Shown here: positions 11,850-24,365 of the stretch, in pieces | How the letters are laid out: every line of letters begins with the position of its first letter | Position numbering within the stretch: the first letter of the stretch is position 1 | NCBI GenBank assembly: GCA_014281115.1 | Contig: JACONQ010000003.1 | Span: 2,232,001-2,296,000 of the forward strand | Direction: 5' to 3' | Source of the DNA: Laburnicola sp. R22_1 | Lineage: Eukaryota; Ascomycota; Dothideomycetes; Pleosporales; Didymosphaeriaceae | Length of the DNA stretch: 64,000 bases | Notes under the pieces: model-generated | Told to the model about the DNA's origin: nothing | Database searches by the model: none | Seen by the model: only the letters and a program-made list of their open reading frames with translations | Position numbers and translations under genes: made by a program

Positions 11850-13049
11850 ACTTTTTATTTTAAGATTACTATTAGTAGTTCTTCCTTCCTCTGCATAAAC
11901 TATCTACTTACTAATATTTACCCTATCTATTTATTATTTCTTTGTTTATATGCCTTCTACTCTAGCTAGTCTATTTTAGTTAATAGAAAAATTCTATTAA
12001 ATAACTATTTATTATACTTTATTACTATTTATTAGAGGCGTAATTAGGCTTATTAGTAGTAAAGTAGTAGTCTAGCTAATAGTAGTTAAGGGTAAGATTA
12101 CGTAGTTAATAATAAGATTACGGTAATAATATATTATTTATATAGAGTTCTTTTTACTTAGTCTATTCCTTATATAATAGGTAGACCTATTTATCCTATT
12201 AATTTAGGTAGTATTATTGGAAAATTGTGTAATATTAGATAAGGAGAAGACAAACACTAATAAGGGATAGAAATTAAGACTTTAGATAGAAGGAAAAGGT
12301 ATATACAATAGGATTTCCTTCCTTTATTCTTCTCTTTCCTATCCTCTACTTTAAATATCTCTCTATACGTGTTTCTTTTTTTAAGCTTTTTTCTCTTTTT
12401 TTTTCTTTATTAAGCTAATTCTCTATTTTATATGGTGCTAAACTATATCTCTTATTATATAATATCTTGTCTTTATATAGTGCTAACTTACGATAGATAA
12501 TAGCACATATACTAGGTAGTAACTAAGTTAGCTTTCCTAGCTTTAATCTTATTGTGCGTAATCTTCTAGATAAAAGAATATATATTACTTTTTCTACTAG
12601 TTCCTATATAAACTATATAATCTTTTAGAATATCTTTATTAATATAAGTTCTCATATTCCTTGTAGGTTTACTTTTATATAGATGCTAATTTTAAAATAG
12701 GCTTAGAAACTTAATATTACGTATATGCCTTTGTATAATATTAATGTTATTCTTCTAGCTAGTATAGACCTATATTTATAGGCTGCTACGATTATTTAGC
12801 GCAAAGAATATTTCTATATAGTATTAGTTTAGTTGCGCAGTTACCTTAGGGGTATTTTATACGGCTACTGCTATAGCAGTATAATTAGGCCTAGGCCCTT
12901 TACTAAGTGCTATACGCTAGTAGGATTTTAGGCGGAATTATATAGTTCTTACGTGTAGTAGAGCTATAGTGCTAGATATAATTATTGCACAGAATAGGGC
13001 TAGGGTAATAGGGTAGATAATACTAGATATTATCTATTAATACTAAAAT
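11850..13049. other. Unassigned insert between copia LTR and RNase H
   Basis: Contains a pyrimidine-rich tract near 12,310-12,420 and TATTGGAAAATTGTGTAAT near 12,217, which resembles a fungal copia LTR start on the plus strand, with TGGTGC near 12,434 in a primer-binding-site-like position. No second LTR copy was found, so this stays a suggestion. Confidence 0.25.
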
Positions 13050-15076
13050 AAAAAGACTTTTCTTTAAATAAATATATTTTATATCTCTTCTATTTTTATA
13101 CAAATAATAAATAGAAAAATATTTTCAAGTCATATATACGTACGAAAAGAATTAAATAAATATATTATATAAAAGAATAAATAAATAATAAAGAAATAGT
13201 CCTATATAAAGGCCAGGAAGAGCTTATATAAGTGGGCTTAAGGCAATCTACTAATACTTTAATAGTAATTGTTAAAGTATTACTGGATATTAAGGACTTT
13301 AGAGTCTAGTTTAGGGCCTTTTTATATAGGTATTAGTAGGGCTATTCTTCCTATTAATTTACCTATATAATACTTATTGCCTAGAGCGATTAGAATTCTA
13401 GCTATAAGCTTAGATCCTTATTATTAGTAAATAAGCTATTAGCAAAGATAAATAACTTTGCGTAATAGAGATCTAATAGTATAAAGGTAAGACTATATTT
13501 ACTATTATTAATCTACTATTAGATTTATGTGTTTAATGCCTTAATATCTTTATATAAGGGTAATATAGTCTAAGTAGTAATAGACAAATTAAATGCGGCT
13601 TCTAGTTAGTATATAGATATAATATAGACGTTTTTTGCATACTACTCTATATACCTCTAAGTGGTATTCTTATTTTTAGAATTAATTGTGTAAAGGCCCT
13701 TTGCTTAACCTTTTTATATAAAAACTATAGTATTATATATAAGCTAAATTCTTCTACTATTACACTTAATAGGTTAGTCCTTAGCAAGAATAGTCTTATC
13801 CTTTGCATAGAAGACTACTTTCTTTAGCTCTTCTTCTTCTCTTTGTGTGAAGTTCTTATTAACAATACTAAGGGTATTATCTATCTAAAGGCTAGTAATC
13901 CTAAAGGTGTATTCTTCTTTATTAGTAATGAGTAGACATGGGTTATATAATAAAGTCTTTATACTAAGTTTCTCTTTATAGTAGGTATAGTAGGTTTTAA
14001 ACTAGTAAAGACTTAATTTAGCTACACTATAGAGTAGTTATATAATATAGAAGATTATATCTTATAGAAAGTTTATATATAGTTTGTTAGGTAGTTTAGT
14101 ATAGAGCGTATAATCTAGTTTATTAGTAGACTCAATATAGGCCTAAGTAATATTTTGTAGTTTAAAGTGCATTCTATATATTGCCTAAAGGCTTACTCTT
14201 AATATAAGAAGTAGGCGCTAGCTTATTCTTTAAGTAGTAGGTAATTAGGTAAGAATTTTGTCTTTCTTCTTATTAAAGTAGCTAGTAAATATAAGGCAGA
14301 ATTTCTTATATAGTTAAGTAGTCTTGCCCTTAACTTCTTATATAAGGCAGAGGTTAAAGATTCTACCCTTATACTTAAATAGGTTAAAGAGAAAAATCTT
14401 AAATGTGTTATTAGTAATAAAAGTGTCTATTTCTAAATAGTCGAACTCTTTAAAAGATACTTTAGGTGTTATAATTATACCTTCTATATAGAGTCTTAGA
14501 GATACTTTTTAATTACTTATCTCCTTTTAGAAAAGGAATGCAGCATCCTTTCTTAAATAGCCTTTTTTCCTTTTGTTAAAAAGATCACTTTGCGTAGAGA
14601 TAATATTATCTACTTTAAATAATAGTAGGAGAGTGTAATCTTTTCTATAATAGTATAGCTTAACTTATATATAGTAAAACTCTACTAGACTATTCTTTAG
14701 GTTAAGAATTATATCTTTATTTTTAATTCCCTTAATTTTATATAGGCCTATCTATTTACCTTTTTCTTTCTAGACTATAACCTTAGATCTAGGTAAAAGC
14801 TTAAGGACTTTATACCCTACTAATAGACTATTATAGATGTTTAGTGTATAATTAATATTAGTTTTATTGCTTTTCCTTTATAATATCTTTATTGCCTTAT
14901 ATATAGCATTTGTATATATAATAATATTAGATAATAGGGGAGAATCTATGCTAATTCTAAGATATGTGCTAAAGACTAGCAGTGTAAGTATAAGGGTATC
15001 TAGGCCTATAGTATTATTAATAGCTTTAACAGCTATTTAGAGAATGTCCTTTTTATTTATATAATTTTCTAGTTTA
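13050..15076 (-). pseudogene. Copia Pol remnant: reverse transcriptase and RNase H
   Basis: The minus-strand frame, read through RIP stops, gives recognisable landmarks of the fungal copia clade. A catalytic-box region resembling LQxDDTL reads LQIDNTL near 13,870, with the second Asp turned to Asn by a G-to-A change. It is followed by a KNFTQREEEELKK stretch, and an RNase H segment (FANxxxTNNKDLS-like) lies near 13,420. Stops are mostly TAG/TAA from Trp and Gln codons. P1 is inserted at the upstream boundary (15,076/17,291). The enzyme would have copied the element's RNA; it cannot be functional here. Confidence 0.6.
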
Positions 15077-17290
15077 ATATATTCTATTAGTAGCCCGAAT
15101 AGATTAGTCCGCTAAATAGTTTTTGCGAAGACTACAAAACTTCACTATAAATTATAATGTCTTAACAACACGATGCGTTATTATCTAATTAAGAAGGCAG
15201 AATTAAGCTTGCCCTTTACGCCTATTAGAATAAGCAAATTTTAAGCCTGCAATATGCTACTATAGTATATAATATCCTAAAGTCTACACTAAGCAATTAA
15301 ATTAACAGAATTACCGCCCAAGCAAATACACAATTAGGCATGGCAAAGCTTATTACAACTAAAGAGCAGACGCTTATATAGTATATTCTTAACCTAGATT
15401 TGTGAGAATTTGTACCCTAGCTAGATAAGGTAGAAGATATAGCTAACAAACTACTAGCTGCGCGGCACAAAGACTCTATAGGATAATGCTAGGCTTAGTG
15501 CTTTGTAAAGCGCGTACCTAAGCTTAAAATGGCTTTTAATTAAGCAAAGAACTAATAGAGGATATAATAGAAAGATCTAGAGGTTATAAATATGTGATTT
15601 TAGCTAGTAAAGGACACAAAAGCCAAGTATAGAGTGTAGGATAAAGATATCTATAACTTTAATAAGATAGGCTTCTAGATAGAAGTTATTAGCTTAATAA
15701 AGGTTATAACTAGTTTAGAAAGACGTTTTTAACCTACGCTTGTTTAGCCAGGCAACCGCAAGTAGATTATAGTAATTTAGAGTATTTGCGCTACTAGGTA
15801 TACTATCCCGCCCTTTATTATCTATAAAGGGCGAGTCTATATCTTAGTGTAGTATAAGGAGACTAGTATCCCCCACGATTAGAAGCTCTTAGTCTCTAAG
15901 ACTAGCTAGACTAATAGCAAGCTTAGAGTCGCGTAGTTAAAGCACTTTAACGCGTATATAAGGCCGCGTATAGTAGGGTTATAGAGGTTACTTATTCTAA
16001 ATAGCTATAAGAGCCACCACTCCTAGAATTTTAAGAATTATTGCCTAGAATAAAAGATCCTAACACTCTATATGCTAGCGCACTTATCTTATATCCTCTA
16101 GCCGCTTAATATGGTCTGTTTCGCGCCATTAAAGCTAAAGTACTCCTAGCGCGTGCGGGACTTAGCGCGCTAACGCGTCTTTTATATTAATAAAGAGGGC
16201 TTTCTACTAGCCTTTTGCAACGCGTTTTTTAGTATATTTATACTAGAAAACTATAAGAAAGCCTTTAAGGCCTCTAGGCTTATTCCTTTAGATGTGTTAG
16301 TAGTAGTAGATCGCCTTAATGTGCGTATTCACACTCCACCTTAGGGTATCCCACTAGATACACTATGGTAAGCCAGGACCCCAAGTAATACTCTTAAGTT
16401 TGGATTCCAGTTAAAGCTCGTACGCGACTCTTTTATTTAGTCTCCACCTAATACTAAATTAAGCTACTCACAGCTTATAAAAGGTGCTAAACTTATGCTC
16501 TACTATAGTATACTTTAAGAGACCCGCATTAAGAAACTTAAAAAGCAAATTAAGATTCTAATAAAGCGAAAAACGCATAAAAGAAAGCGTATTTAGAAAG
16601 GTAGAATACTAGACTTTGCTTAGAGAGCAGATTTAGGAGTAGAAAGCCCTTCTATTAGTGTGAAGTTGTTAAAAAGGGCGTAAGGTAGTGGTGAGGAAGA
16701 GGCAGGTTCCTTAACACAACGCCGCTGTGGGAGGTGCGAAGAGCCTAGGCACAACACAAGAACCTGTTAGATAGATAAAGAAATAGAGGAGGAGTTAAAT
16801 GTTATTCTTAGCGGCTTATTTTTAGATAGTGTTGATAGTAAATTAGAGTAATTTTATTATAGGTTACTATAAGGCCAAAAATAACAGGTTAACTTTATTA
16901 TGCAATAGTACGCACTTAGTAACTAAAAATTAGATAAAGTACTACTTAAGATATAGTATGCTTTACTGCAAATTATAATAAGTATACTATATATTGTCTA
17001 TATATAGTATAGTAGATAATATATTATCTATTATAGGGAGTCTTATTATAAGTTCGTACTGCTAAGAAAGACTTCTTAGCTTTGCGCGGCTGCTGCAGCT
17101 GCGCAAAGAGGCTACACAACGTAAAAAGTAAATTAAATAGTAACTTAGTATATTGTAAGTTATAGTAAATTATTATGAGTTACTATAAAGTAACGTTAGT
17201 AGTGTTCTATAATAAGTTATGAGAGACCTCGAAGTTGCCAAGAAAAACTATCCGGCGGACTAATCTGTCCGGGCTACTAATAGAATATAT
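15077..17290 (+). mobile_element. Pogo/Fot1-like DNA transposon P1 inserted in copia pol
   Basis: The ends are inverted: left ATATATTCTATTAGTAGCCC; the right end reads the same on the other strand, followed inward by AGATTAGTCCGC on both sides. TA flanks each end (15,075-15,076 and 17,291-17,292), the usual duplication of the Tc1/mariner superfamily. Length 2,214 bp. The inverted repeat might instead begin at GCCCG (15,093/17,274), because the adjacent 16 bases are themselves inverted copies. Confidence 0.65.
15340..16770 (+). pseudogene. P1 transposase (DDE, pogo/Fot1 type), RIP-broken
   Basis: Starts at ATG 15,340 and can be followed to about 16,770 in one frame through many TAG/TAA codons. 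Order of landmarks: a CENP-B-like helix-turn-helix region (KEQT, then LAARHKD), an LxxYNFNKIGF segment leading to the first catalytic Asp area, a second catalytic region LLILNSYKSH in which the expected Asp is Asn and neighbouring residues also show G-to-A or C-to-T changes, then LYMLAHLSYILQPL. A C-terminal zinc-knuckle-like RRCGRCEEPRHNTRTC closes the protein. It would have cut and pasted P1; now inactive. Confidence 0.7.
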
Positions 17291-19180
17291 TAGTTTTAAA
17301 AATATTAAAGGCTTTGCAGAAATATATATATAAACGGTTAATCTTCTCTATTATCTAATATACTTTTATAGGTATCTGCCTATAGGTTATACTAATAATT
17401 TTTATATAGTTTCTAACCTTATCTAATATAAAGTTTGTACCTAGGTTATACATAATATAGTTAGGTAGACCTTAGTAGATATTAATCTAGTATTTATAGA
17501 GGGCTTCCTACACATCTTATATAAATATTAATTTTAAAAAAATTATAGCTTAAAATAATATATTTATATTTATAATATGCAGTGCGTTTCTAGTTCTAAT
17601 ACGTATAATATTAATAATAATCTTATAGTTAAAGTAGGTATTATTCTTAATAGTAAACTTAAAGCGACGTAGGACTTATCTATGCAATTAATAGTAGTGG
17701 CAAATCTTCTAAATTTTGTTTAGTATAGTAATATCTACTTTATAGCTAGTCTTAGTAAGCATTTTCTAAAGTTTTTCAATATAGAGATATCTAAATTGTT
17801 AATAAAGGCGATAGAGTTCTTATTTAATAAAGAAAGACATAGTTTTTTTCTTACTAATATTAAAAAAGGGTGTCTTAATTTGCGTATAATAGGTATCTTT
17901 ATATTGTCCTTTTATATAATAATGTCTAGAATATTATTAATGTAAATATCTAGCTTGTTAGCATTTGCTAGTAATAGTAGAAATAGTGTTAGAGTATTTA
18001 GGATATAGTAGGTAACAATTTCTATTAGATTTATAATTTATATAGTTCTTAGAAATTTCTATAGATTCTAACCTATAAAGCTAATATTAGTATTACTAGG
18101 TATCTAATTAGTCTTTTTATAGAGATTCTTTTATACATATGCCTCTAGCTATGTTTTAGTAATAGTAAAAATCCTTACTATACCTATATTCTATAGTTTA
18201 CCTTAGTATATTATATAGTATTAATCTTTAAGAATAAACTATTCTGTAGACTTCTCTAGCTTTATTTTATAAAGATATTTGCTAGTTGTGTAGTAAAGAT
18301 AGGTAGTAGTAGTTAGGTAGAATACTTAATTCTTACTATCCTTATTATTTTTACTCTACTTCTCTTCTTTATACAAAGTAGGTTTCTTATTATTATACCC
18401 TTTTATATCCTAAATATAGGACTAAATAGTTTTATATAAAGGCGTTTTATTATTATACTCTTTATAAAAGGTAATATACTACCTTATTACGCAGATACGC
18501 TTATTACACAGATAGTTAGAAGACTAATAACCTTTCTTATATTATATAAAACACTTCTTTAGTTTTATATGAATATTATTTAATTAGAATCTAAATTATA
18601 ATAATAATAGTATAAATTATATATAAAATTCTTATCTATAAGGGTCTAGTAATCTGTCTCTTTATATAAGAAAGTTATATTTATAATTAGTGTAGTATGT
18701 ATTAGTCTTTTATAGGTACTTATTAGATTAGCAATTAATTATAACTTAAATTAACGTATAGAGATTAGCAAATAGAGCTTTATAGATAGGCTTAGGGGTA
18801 AATATAGTCTACTCTAGCTTTAGGTATTTATAGCATACTTATATAATAGTAGTATAGAGAGAAATTTTCCTAGTAAAGTCTACACTTAATACTCTCTATA
18901 TAAGGGTAAGCCTATTAATTATTGTCTCTAGGACTTTATATAGACTCTTATTAGGGTTTTTGCGCTAGCATTATGCGAAAGTTATTATAGTCTAGTCTGT
19001 CTAATAAAGCACTTCTATAATTATCTAGGGCAAATAGTATAGAGGTAATACTGTGCTGCATAGCTAGTAAAGATATCTAGAAAGATATCTAGGTATTAAT
19101 TCTTAGCAATATCTAGACGTCTGCATAGATCTATAAAGATCCTAGTCTAATTTACTAAAATATTATATAGAGTTCTAGTA
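17291..19180 (-). pseudogene. Copia Gag C-terminus, protease and integrase remnant
   Basis: Continuation of the minus-strand copia element upstream of its reverse transcriptase. Near 18,480-18,560 the translation gives KLKKCF followed by KKGY-SSNY, matching the Gag zinc knuckle of fungal copia elements (Cys, Gly-Cys-Trp-Ser, His) with Cys and His replaced by Tyr and Trp by a stop. 17,300-18,450 should hold protease and integrase, but the motifs are too decayed to place. P2 is inserted at 19,180. Confidence 0.45.
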
Positions 19181-19893
19181 ACGTACTCTACAACTAAGCG
19201 ACTTACCCAACTAAGCGACTTACTTTTACCAAGACTTCACTAAAACGTACTACTATTAATAGTACAACGCGATGCCTTAACAACACAATAAACTACTAGC
19301 GTCAAACAAAGCTTGTATATAGCTTGCGATCTAGGCTATTAAATAAAACACGTCACTTTCGCAAAGACGCGCTGCCGCTATCTATAATATCTCTCAAAAG
19401 ACCCTTAGCTAACGATGTGCTGAAATCGCCTTTTAACGCAACTGCCCACCCAACATAATAAAGCTTACTATAAGAGAGGAACAGGCGATTATATAGCATG
19501 TACTCGATCTAGACTTGTAAGAATTTCTGCCACAGCTTGCTGCTATAGAGGATATGGTTAATTCTTTGCTAGCTAAGCGGCATCGCAACCCTATGGGCCA
19601 TAACTAGGCTCCAAACTTTATTAAGCGCCACCAGAGCTTAAAGTCAAGTTTAATCAAAAGTACGACTATAAGAGAGCCCTCTAGGAGGATTCTAAGGTAA
19701 TACAAGGCTAGTTCTAGCTTATAGAGAACATAAAGGCTTAGTATAGTATTCTAGATAAGGACACCTATAATTTTGACAAGTCTGGCTTTATAATGGGCAT
19801 AATATTAACTAGAGCGGTAGTCACAGGCTCTGAGCATTAAGGACAGCCAAAGCAGGTGCAATAGGGCAATAGGGAGTGGACAATAGTCATCTA

Positions 19894-22019
19894 CGGTAGC
19901 TTGGCAGTCCGTGCAACGCGTCACTCCATGCAACACCCCAACATAATCGCTCGGCCACAAACATGAGGCTATAAAGACAGCCACAAAAAATAATATCACG
20001 AGATTTTCTGGAGTTAAGGTCTCTAAGGCCCGTAGATAATTGCTAGCTACTTAGATTATTAATATCTGCTTAGTGTTTTAATAATTTAGCCTCTGCGTGA
20101 CTGTGAGGCGGATGCAACAGATAAGGCCTTATTAATATCTATAGCCTTACGCTGAGCCTGTTTCTTCTTAATAGATCTACTAGAAGGCTTTGAGGCCTTC
20201 TTATTACCCTTTTAGGATAATCTGATACGTTTCTGAAGTTGACTTTGTGCCTTGCGGGCCTGTTGTTTGAGACATCGATCTGCAGCCTTATTAGCCCTCT
20301 GCTTTGCGCGCGCATCTCTAGCAGCTGCTCGAGCAATACGCCTCTCCTGGAGAAGTCTTGCCTTAAGCTGCTGGCTGGCCCAACGAGCCTCTGCTTGCTC
20401 ACTTTTTTGAAGCTGTTTTTGCTAATCCTCTATATCTTTTTAGTGTTAACAATCGCGGGCCCGCTGCACGCTATAAGGTGACCAGAAAACAGCTCCACCA
20501 TAATACTTATCTGGCCAATTAAGAGGTAAAGGCCTGCCTCGCTTTGAGCGCTTCTTCTGTATCAATAGGGCCTTGCGGAGGCCATTGTTTTCATGCTCTA
20601 AAAGCTGTTTCTGTACAGAGATATGGTGTACAGTTCAACTGAGCTTCTTGGCCTTATTATCTCCGCCTGTATCCACAGCGGCCCTTAGTAGCCTATTGAT
20701 CTTTCTCCAATCTGAAGCACTAAGTACTAAGGTTGAGCTTTCTCGTGATCCTTGCTTAGATAGTTGAGACTAATTAAATCTATTAAGTATAGTTGTCGGA
20801 TCGAGCGGGGAGATGCCTATAGCTTCAAAGGCCTAGAGGATCAATGGCTGCCTCATTGTATTAACCTAGGCCTGCCAGAATAGGCTAAAGAAATCTCTCT
20901 TAGCGATTAAGGCCAGTCCCTGGCTGTTGTTTATAAAGGCTAATAGCTCGTTTGAATATACTATTAATAGAGGCTTAAAAACGCAGACATTAAGAGGCTG
21001 CAACGTATGCGTAGAATAAGGCGGATATATAGCTAGCAGGATCCTATTGCGATCACAAAAGTCAATAAAGTCTATTGTGATATAAGATCCATGGCCATTA
21101 AGGATCAATAGCCAATACGATTGTCTAGATTTTAGCTTTGTGAGCCGATTAAACACCTGTTGCAGCCATGCAAGGCCGATCTGATTATTGCTCTAGCCAG
21201 ATTCTGATACTGTGATAAAGGCCTAATAGTGTTTAGGATTGATATCCTCAGCCCAGCTTAATTGTATGTTGATAGAGCTGGCCTAATAGATGAGACCTGG
21301 GGCTAAGGCAGATCCGTCGGCGCATATACAAGCTATAATTGATATCCACTTATAGCTGCTATCTTATATTGCTTGCCTTATAGCCTTGGCCTCATATAGA
21401 GGCCTATTGAAGATCCTCTTGGAGCGGGAGGTGATGCCGAGCAGGAAGCCTTTCTCGTCCATATTGTACGTATCTCGAGCCTCGATCTGATATTGTTTGA
21501 TCTTACGCTGCAAGAGCTCGAAGTAGAGCTTATATTTGGCTGGAGAATCAGCTTTGTGGCGATTGTTGTCAATGCCAGCCGTCCATTAAGATATCAAGGA
21601 TTCCTTGTTCCGCCGTACAAAGCGATCAACCTAGGATATTAAGATCTGCTTTTTAGCTATATGTGAAGCAAAGCTCTGTATCATCTGCCTTGTAGGAGGA
21701 AGGCCACATTCGGTGAGCTGTTTGATATATCGTAGAAGCTCTACTTCTTGTTGTTGGCTAATATTTCGACGCGCGGAGTTGGCAGCTGCACCTGCTTGTG
21801 TGACGCCTTAGTGCCGACGCGTCAGTGTAGAAGTCACAACACCGTGATCCTTTGCAACCTGTCTATATAAGAAAGATTCTCTTGGCTCTCGCGATTCGAT
21901 TGCTGCTATCGCAGCCTCAATTGGATCCATATTGGTGGAGATATGGCGCGTCAAAGTTGGGGTGTTGCATGGCGGGGTGTTGCATGGAGTGACGCGTTGC
22001 ACGGACTGCCAAGCTAGGG
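19894..22019 (-). mobile_element. Fot1/pogo-like DNA transposon D nested in P2
   Basis: Terminal inverted repeats: the left starts CGGTAGCTTGGCAGTCCGTG and continues GCAACGCGTCACTCC; the right ends ACGGACTGCCAAGCTAGGG, one mismatch in the outermost bases. TA lies on both sides (19,892-19,893 and 22,020-22,021), and removing the element restores the P3-like reading GTCATC-TA-AGGCATTAA. Length 2,126 bp. A 16-bp motif GGGGTGTTGCATGGMG occurs twice near the right end. It has clearly higher GC and fewer RIP changes than its host, so it is a late arrival. Confidence 0.85.
20086..21930 (-). pseudogene. Element D transposase (DDE/pogo type), inactivated
   Basis: A 615-codon frame holds from ATG at 21,930 to TAA at 20,086-20,088 with only point-mutation stops. 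The N-terminus (MDPIEAAIAAIESREPRESF) and a following VAKDHGV-TLTRRH helix-turn-helix fit Fot1-type transposases. The DDE core at 20,866-21,156 reads LLILNGHGSY with Asn in place of the catalytic Asp, followed by YPPYSTHTLQPL. The C-terminus is a long Arg/Lys/Ala/Gln-rich helix. The codon changes are RIP-type. Length and order match intact pogo-like transposases of filamentous fungi. Confidence 0.8.
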
Positions 22020-22494
22020 TAAGGCATTAACGCGATAGGGTGGTGGATCCCACCCTTTATTATCTTTAGGGGCAAGCACCACCTCTCTGCCTAGTATAAG
22101 GAGAATAATCTACCTTATAATTAGGTTATTACAGTCTCTAAGAACGGCTAGACAACAAATAAGCTTAGTCTATAATGGCTAAAGCACTTTAATAAGTATA
22201 CAAAGAGGCGTACTACTAGTAGAGCACGTTTGCTTATTATTAATAGCCACGAAAGTCATAACTCGCTTAAATTCCAGAATTACTGCAAAAAGAGTAATAT
22301 TATTACTCTCTATATGCCTTTACATTTGTCGCACCTCTTACAGCCACTTAATATGGGTTGTTTTGCGCTGTTAAAGAAGGCGTATAGGCGCTAAGCCAAG
22401 AATCTAATACGCAACCACATCACGCACATGACCAAAATCGAGTTCCTACCTTGCTTTATTGCTGCTTTTAAGGCTTTAATTACTAAAAGTAATA

Positions 22495-24365
22495 ACGTAC
22501 TTTGCACTCGAGTCGGACACTCCATCGAGTCGGACACTTTGCCAAGACCCCACCAAAACGTACTATTAGCAATAGTATAACGCGATGCCTTAACCACACA
22601 ATAAACTACCAGCGTTAAAAGAAGCGCGTATACAGCTTGCGATCTAGGCTATTAAACAAGACGCGACACTCTCTTAGCAACGCGCTGCAGCTATCTACAA
22701 CGTCTCTTGAAGTACACTTAGCAACTAATGCGCTGGAAAGACGTTTAGACGCGACTGCGCACCCAACAAAATGAGACTTACTATAAGAGAGGAGCAGGCG
22801 ATTGTGGAGCATATACTCGACCTAGACGCGCGAGGATTTTCGCCTTAGCTCGATGCTATAAAAGATATGGCTGATTCTTTACTGGCTGCACGCCACTATA
22901 AGCCAGTTGGCCAGAGGTGGCCTTATAACTTTGTTAAGCGCCAGCCAGAGCTTAAAGTCAAGTTCAATCGAAAGTACGACTATAAGAGAGCTCTCTAGGA
23001 GGATCCTAAGGTGATATAAGACTAGTTCTGGCTTGTAGAGAACATAAAGGCCAAACATAGTATCCTAGACAAGGACACCTACAATTTTAATAAAGCAGGC
23101 TTTATAATAGGCATAATATCGACTAGAGTAGTAGTCACAGGCTCTAAGCGTTGAGGACGGCTAAAGCAGGTGCAGCAGGGCAATAGGGAGTGGACAACAG
23201 TTATCCAAGGCATTAATGCGACGGGGTGGTGGATCCCACCCTTTATTATCTTCGGGGGCAAGCACCACCTCTCCGCCTGGTATAAGGAGAAGGATCTACC
23301 TCATAATTAGGTTATTGCAGTCTCTAAGAACGGCTAGATAATAAATAAGCTTAGTCTATAGTGGCTAAAGCACTTTAATAAGCATATAAAGAGGCGTGTT
23401 ATTAGCACAACACATTTGCTTATTCTTAATAGCTATAAGAGTCACAACTTGTTCAAATTTAAACAGTATTGCAAGAAGAGCAATATTGTTACTCTCTATA
23501 TGCCCTCGCATTCGTCGCACCTCTTGCAGCCACTTGATGTGGGCTGTTTCGCGCCTTTAAAAAAGGCGTATGGGCGCCAAGCTAAGGATTTGATGCGCAA
23601 CCACATCACGCACATCACTAAAATCGAGTTCCTGCCTTGCTTTATTGCTGCTTTTAAGGCTTTGTTTACTGAAAGTAATATTAAAGGAGGCTTTCGAGGT
23701 GCTGGCCTAGTGCCCCACGACCTAGAAGCTGTGATATCGCAGCTTGACGTCCGCCTGCGTACGCCTCCACTTTGTACTATTCGCGATAGTACATAGGAGT
23801 CGCAAACTCCGCGAAATAGTACAGAACTTAGGTCGCAATCGACGCTGGTTAAGCAGAGGATTCAAAGGCATGTGGATAGTTCCCTAACTTATATGGTTGA
23901 GGCGATGGAAAAGCTTATTAAAGGCGCTGAGATAATAGGGCATTCTTTGGTATTAATAACTAAACGCAACGCCAAACTTCAAGCTGCTAATAAGGCCGCC
24001 ACACGACGTAAATTATATAAAAGAAAGCGATTGCAGTAAGAAGGAGTCCTTATAGTTAAAGAGGGCCAGCGACTGGCTACTCTAAAGGACTTTGGGGTGC
24101 GTAGTGATGGCAAGAAGGCAAAGAAGAAGGTGCGCACTAATGGAGGCGAATCCGCTTAACGGCGCTGTGGACGCTGCGGCAAGCCTGGGCACAATAAAAA
24201 AACCTATAGACAGCTTATAGAAGTAGATTCTGAATAGTTTAGCCTATTTAGACTATCGAAAATAGTTTATGTTGACTCTATACTATCGTGAATAGTACAG
24301 AACTTGGTGGGGTCTTGGCAAAGTGTCCGACTCGATGGAGTGTCCGACTCGAGTGCAAAGTACGT
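22495..24365 (+). mobile_element. Pogo/Fot1-like transposon P3 nested in its relative P2
   Basis: Inverted ends ACGTACTTTGCACTCGAGTC and its complement, with TA on both sides (22,493-22,494 and 24,366-24,367); closing the gap restores AGTAATATCAAAGGAGG of P2. Length 1,871 bp. As in P2, each end carries a tandem pair of sub-terminal motifs (TCGAGTCGGACACT twice), but the motif differs from that of P2, while the flanking ACGTACT and AAAACGTACTA are shared. Less mutated than P2. Confidence 0.88.
22771..24237 (+). pseudogene. P3 transposase (489-codon frame), RIP-inactivated
   Basis: The frame runs from ATG 22,771 to TAG 24,235-24,237 without indels. It contains a CENP-B-like N-terminal region (REEQAIVEHILDLDARGF), a YNFNKAGF segment, and the DDE core at 23,416-23,796. 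There LILNSYKSH carries four RIP-type substitutions around and including the catalytic Asp, while HSSHLLQPLDVGCFAPLKKAYG is intact. The C-terminus has a zinc knuckle CGRCGKPGHNKKTY with its last Cys changed to Tyr. Several internal TAG codons remain. Function in life: excision and insertion of P3-type elements at TA. Confidence 0.82.

Noticed and set aside
11576..11854. Left copia LTR as an independent solo LTR
   Set aside because: ACTTT occurs on both sides, so this is possible, but the same ACTTT also follows the right LTR and copia coding sequence of matching orientation lies between them; pairing is preferred at moderate confidence.
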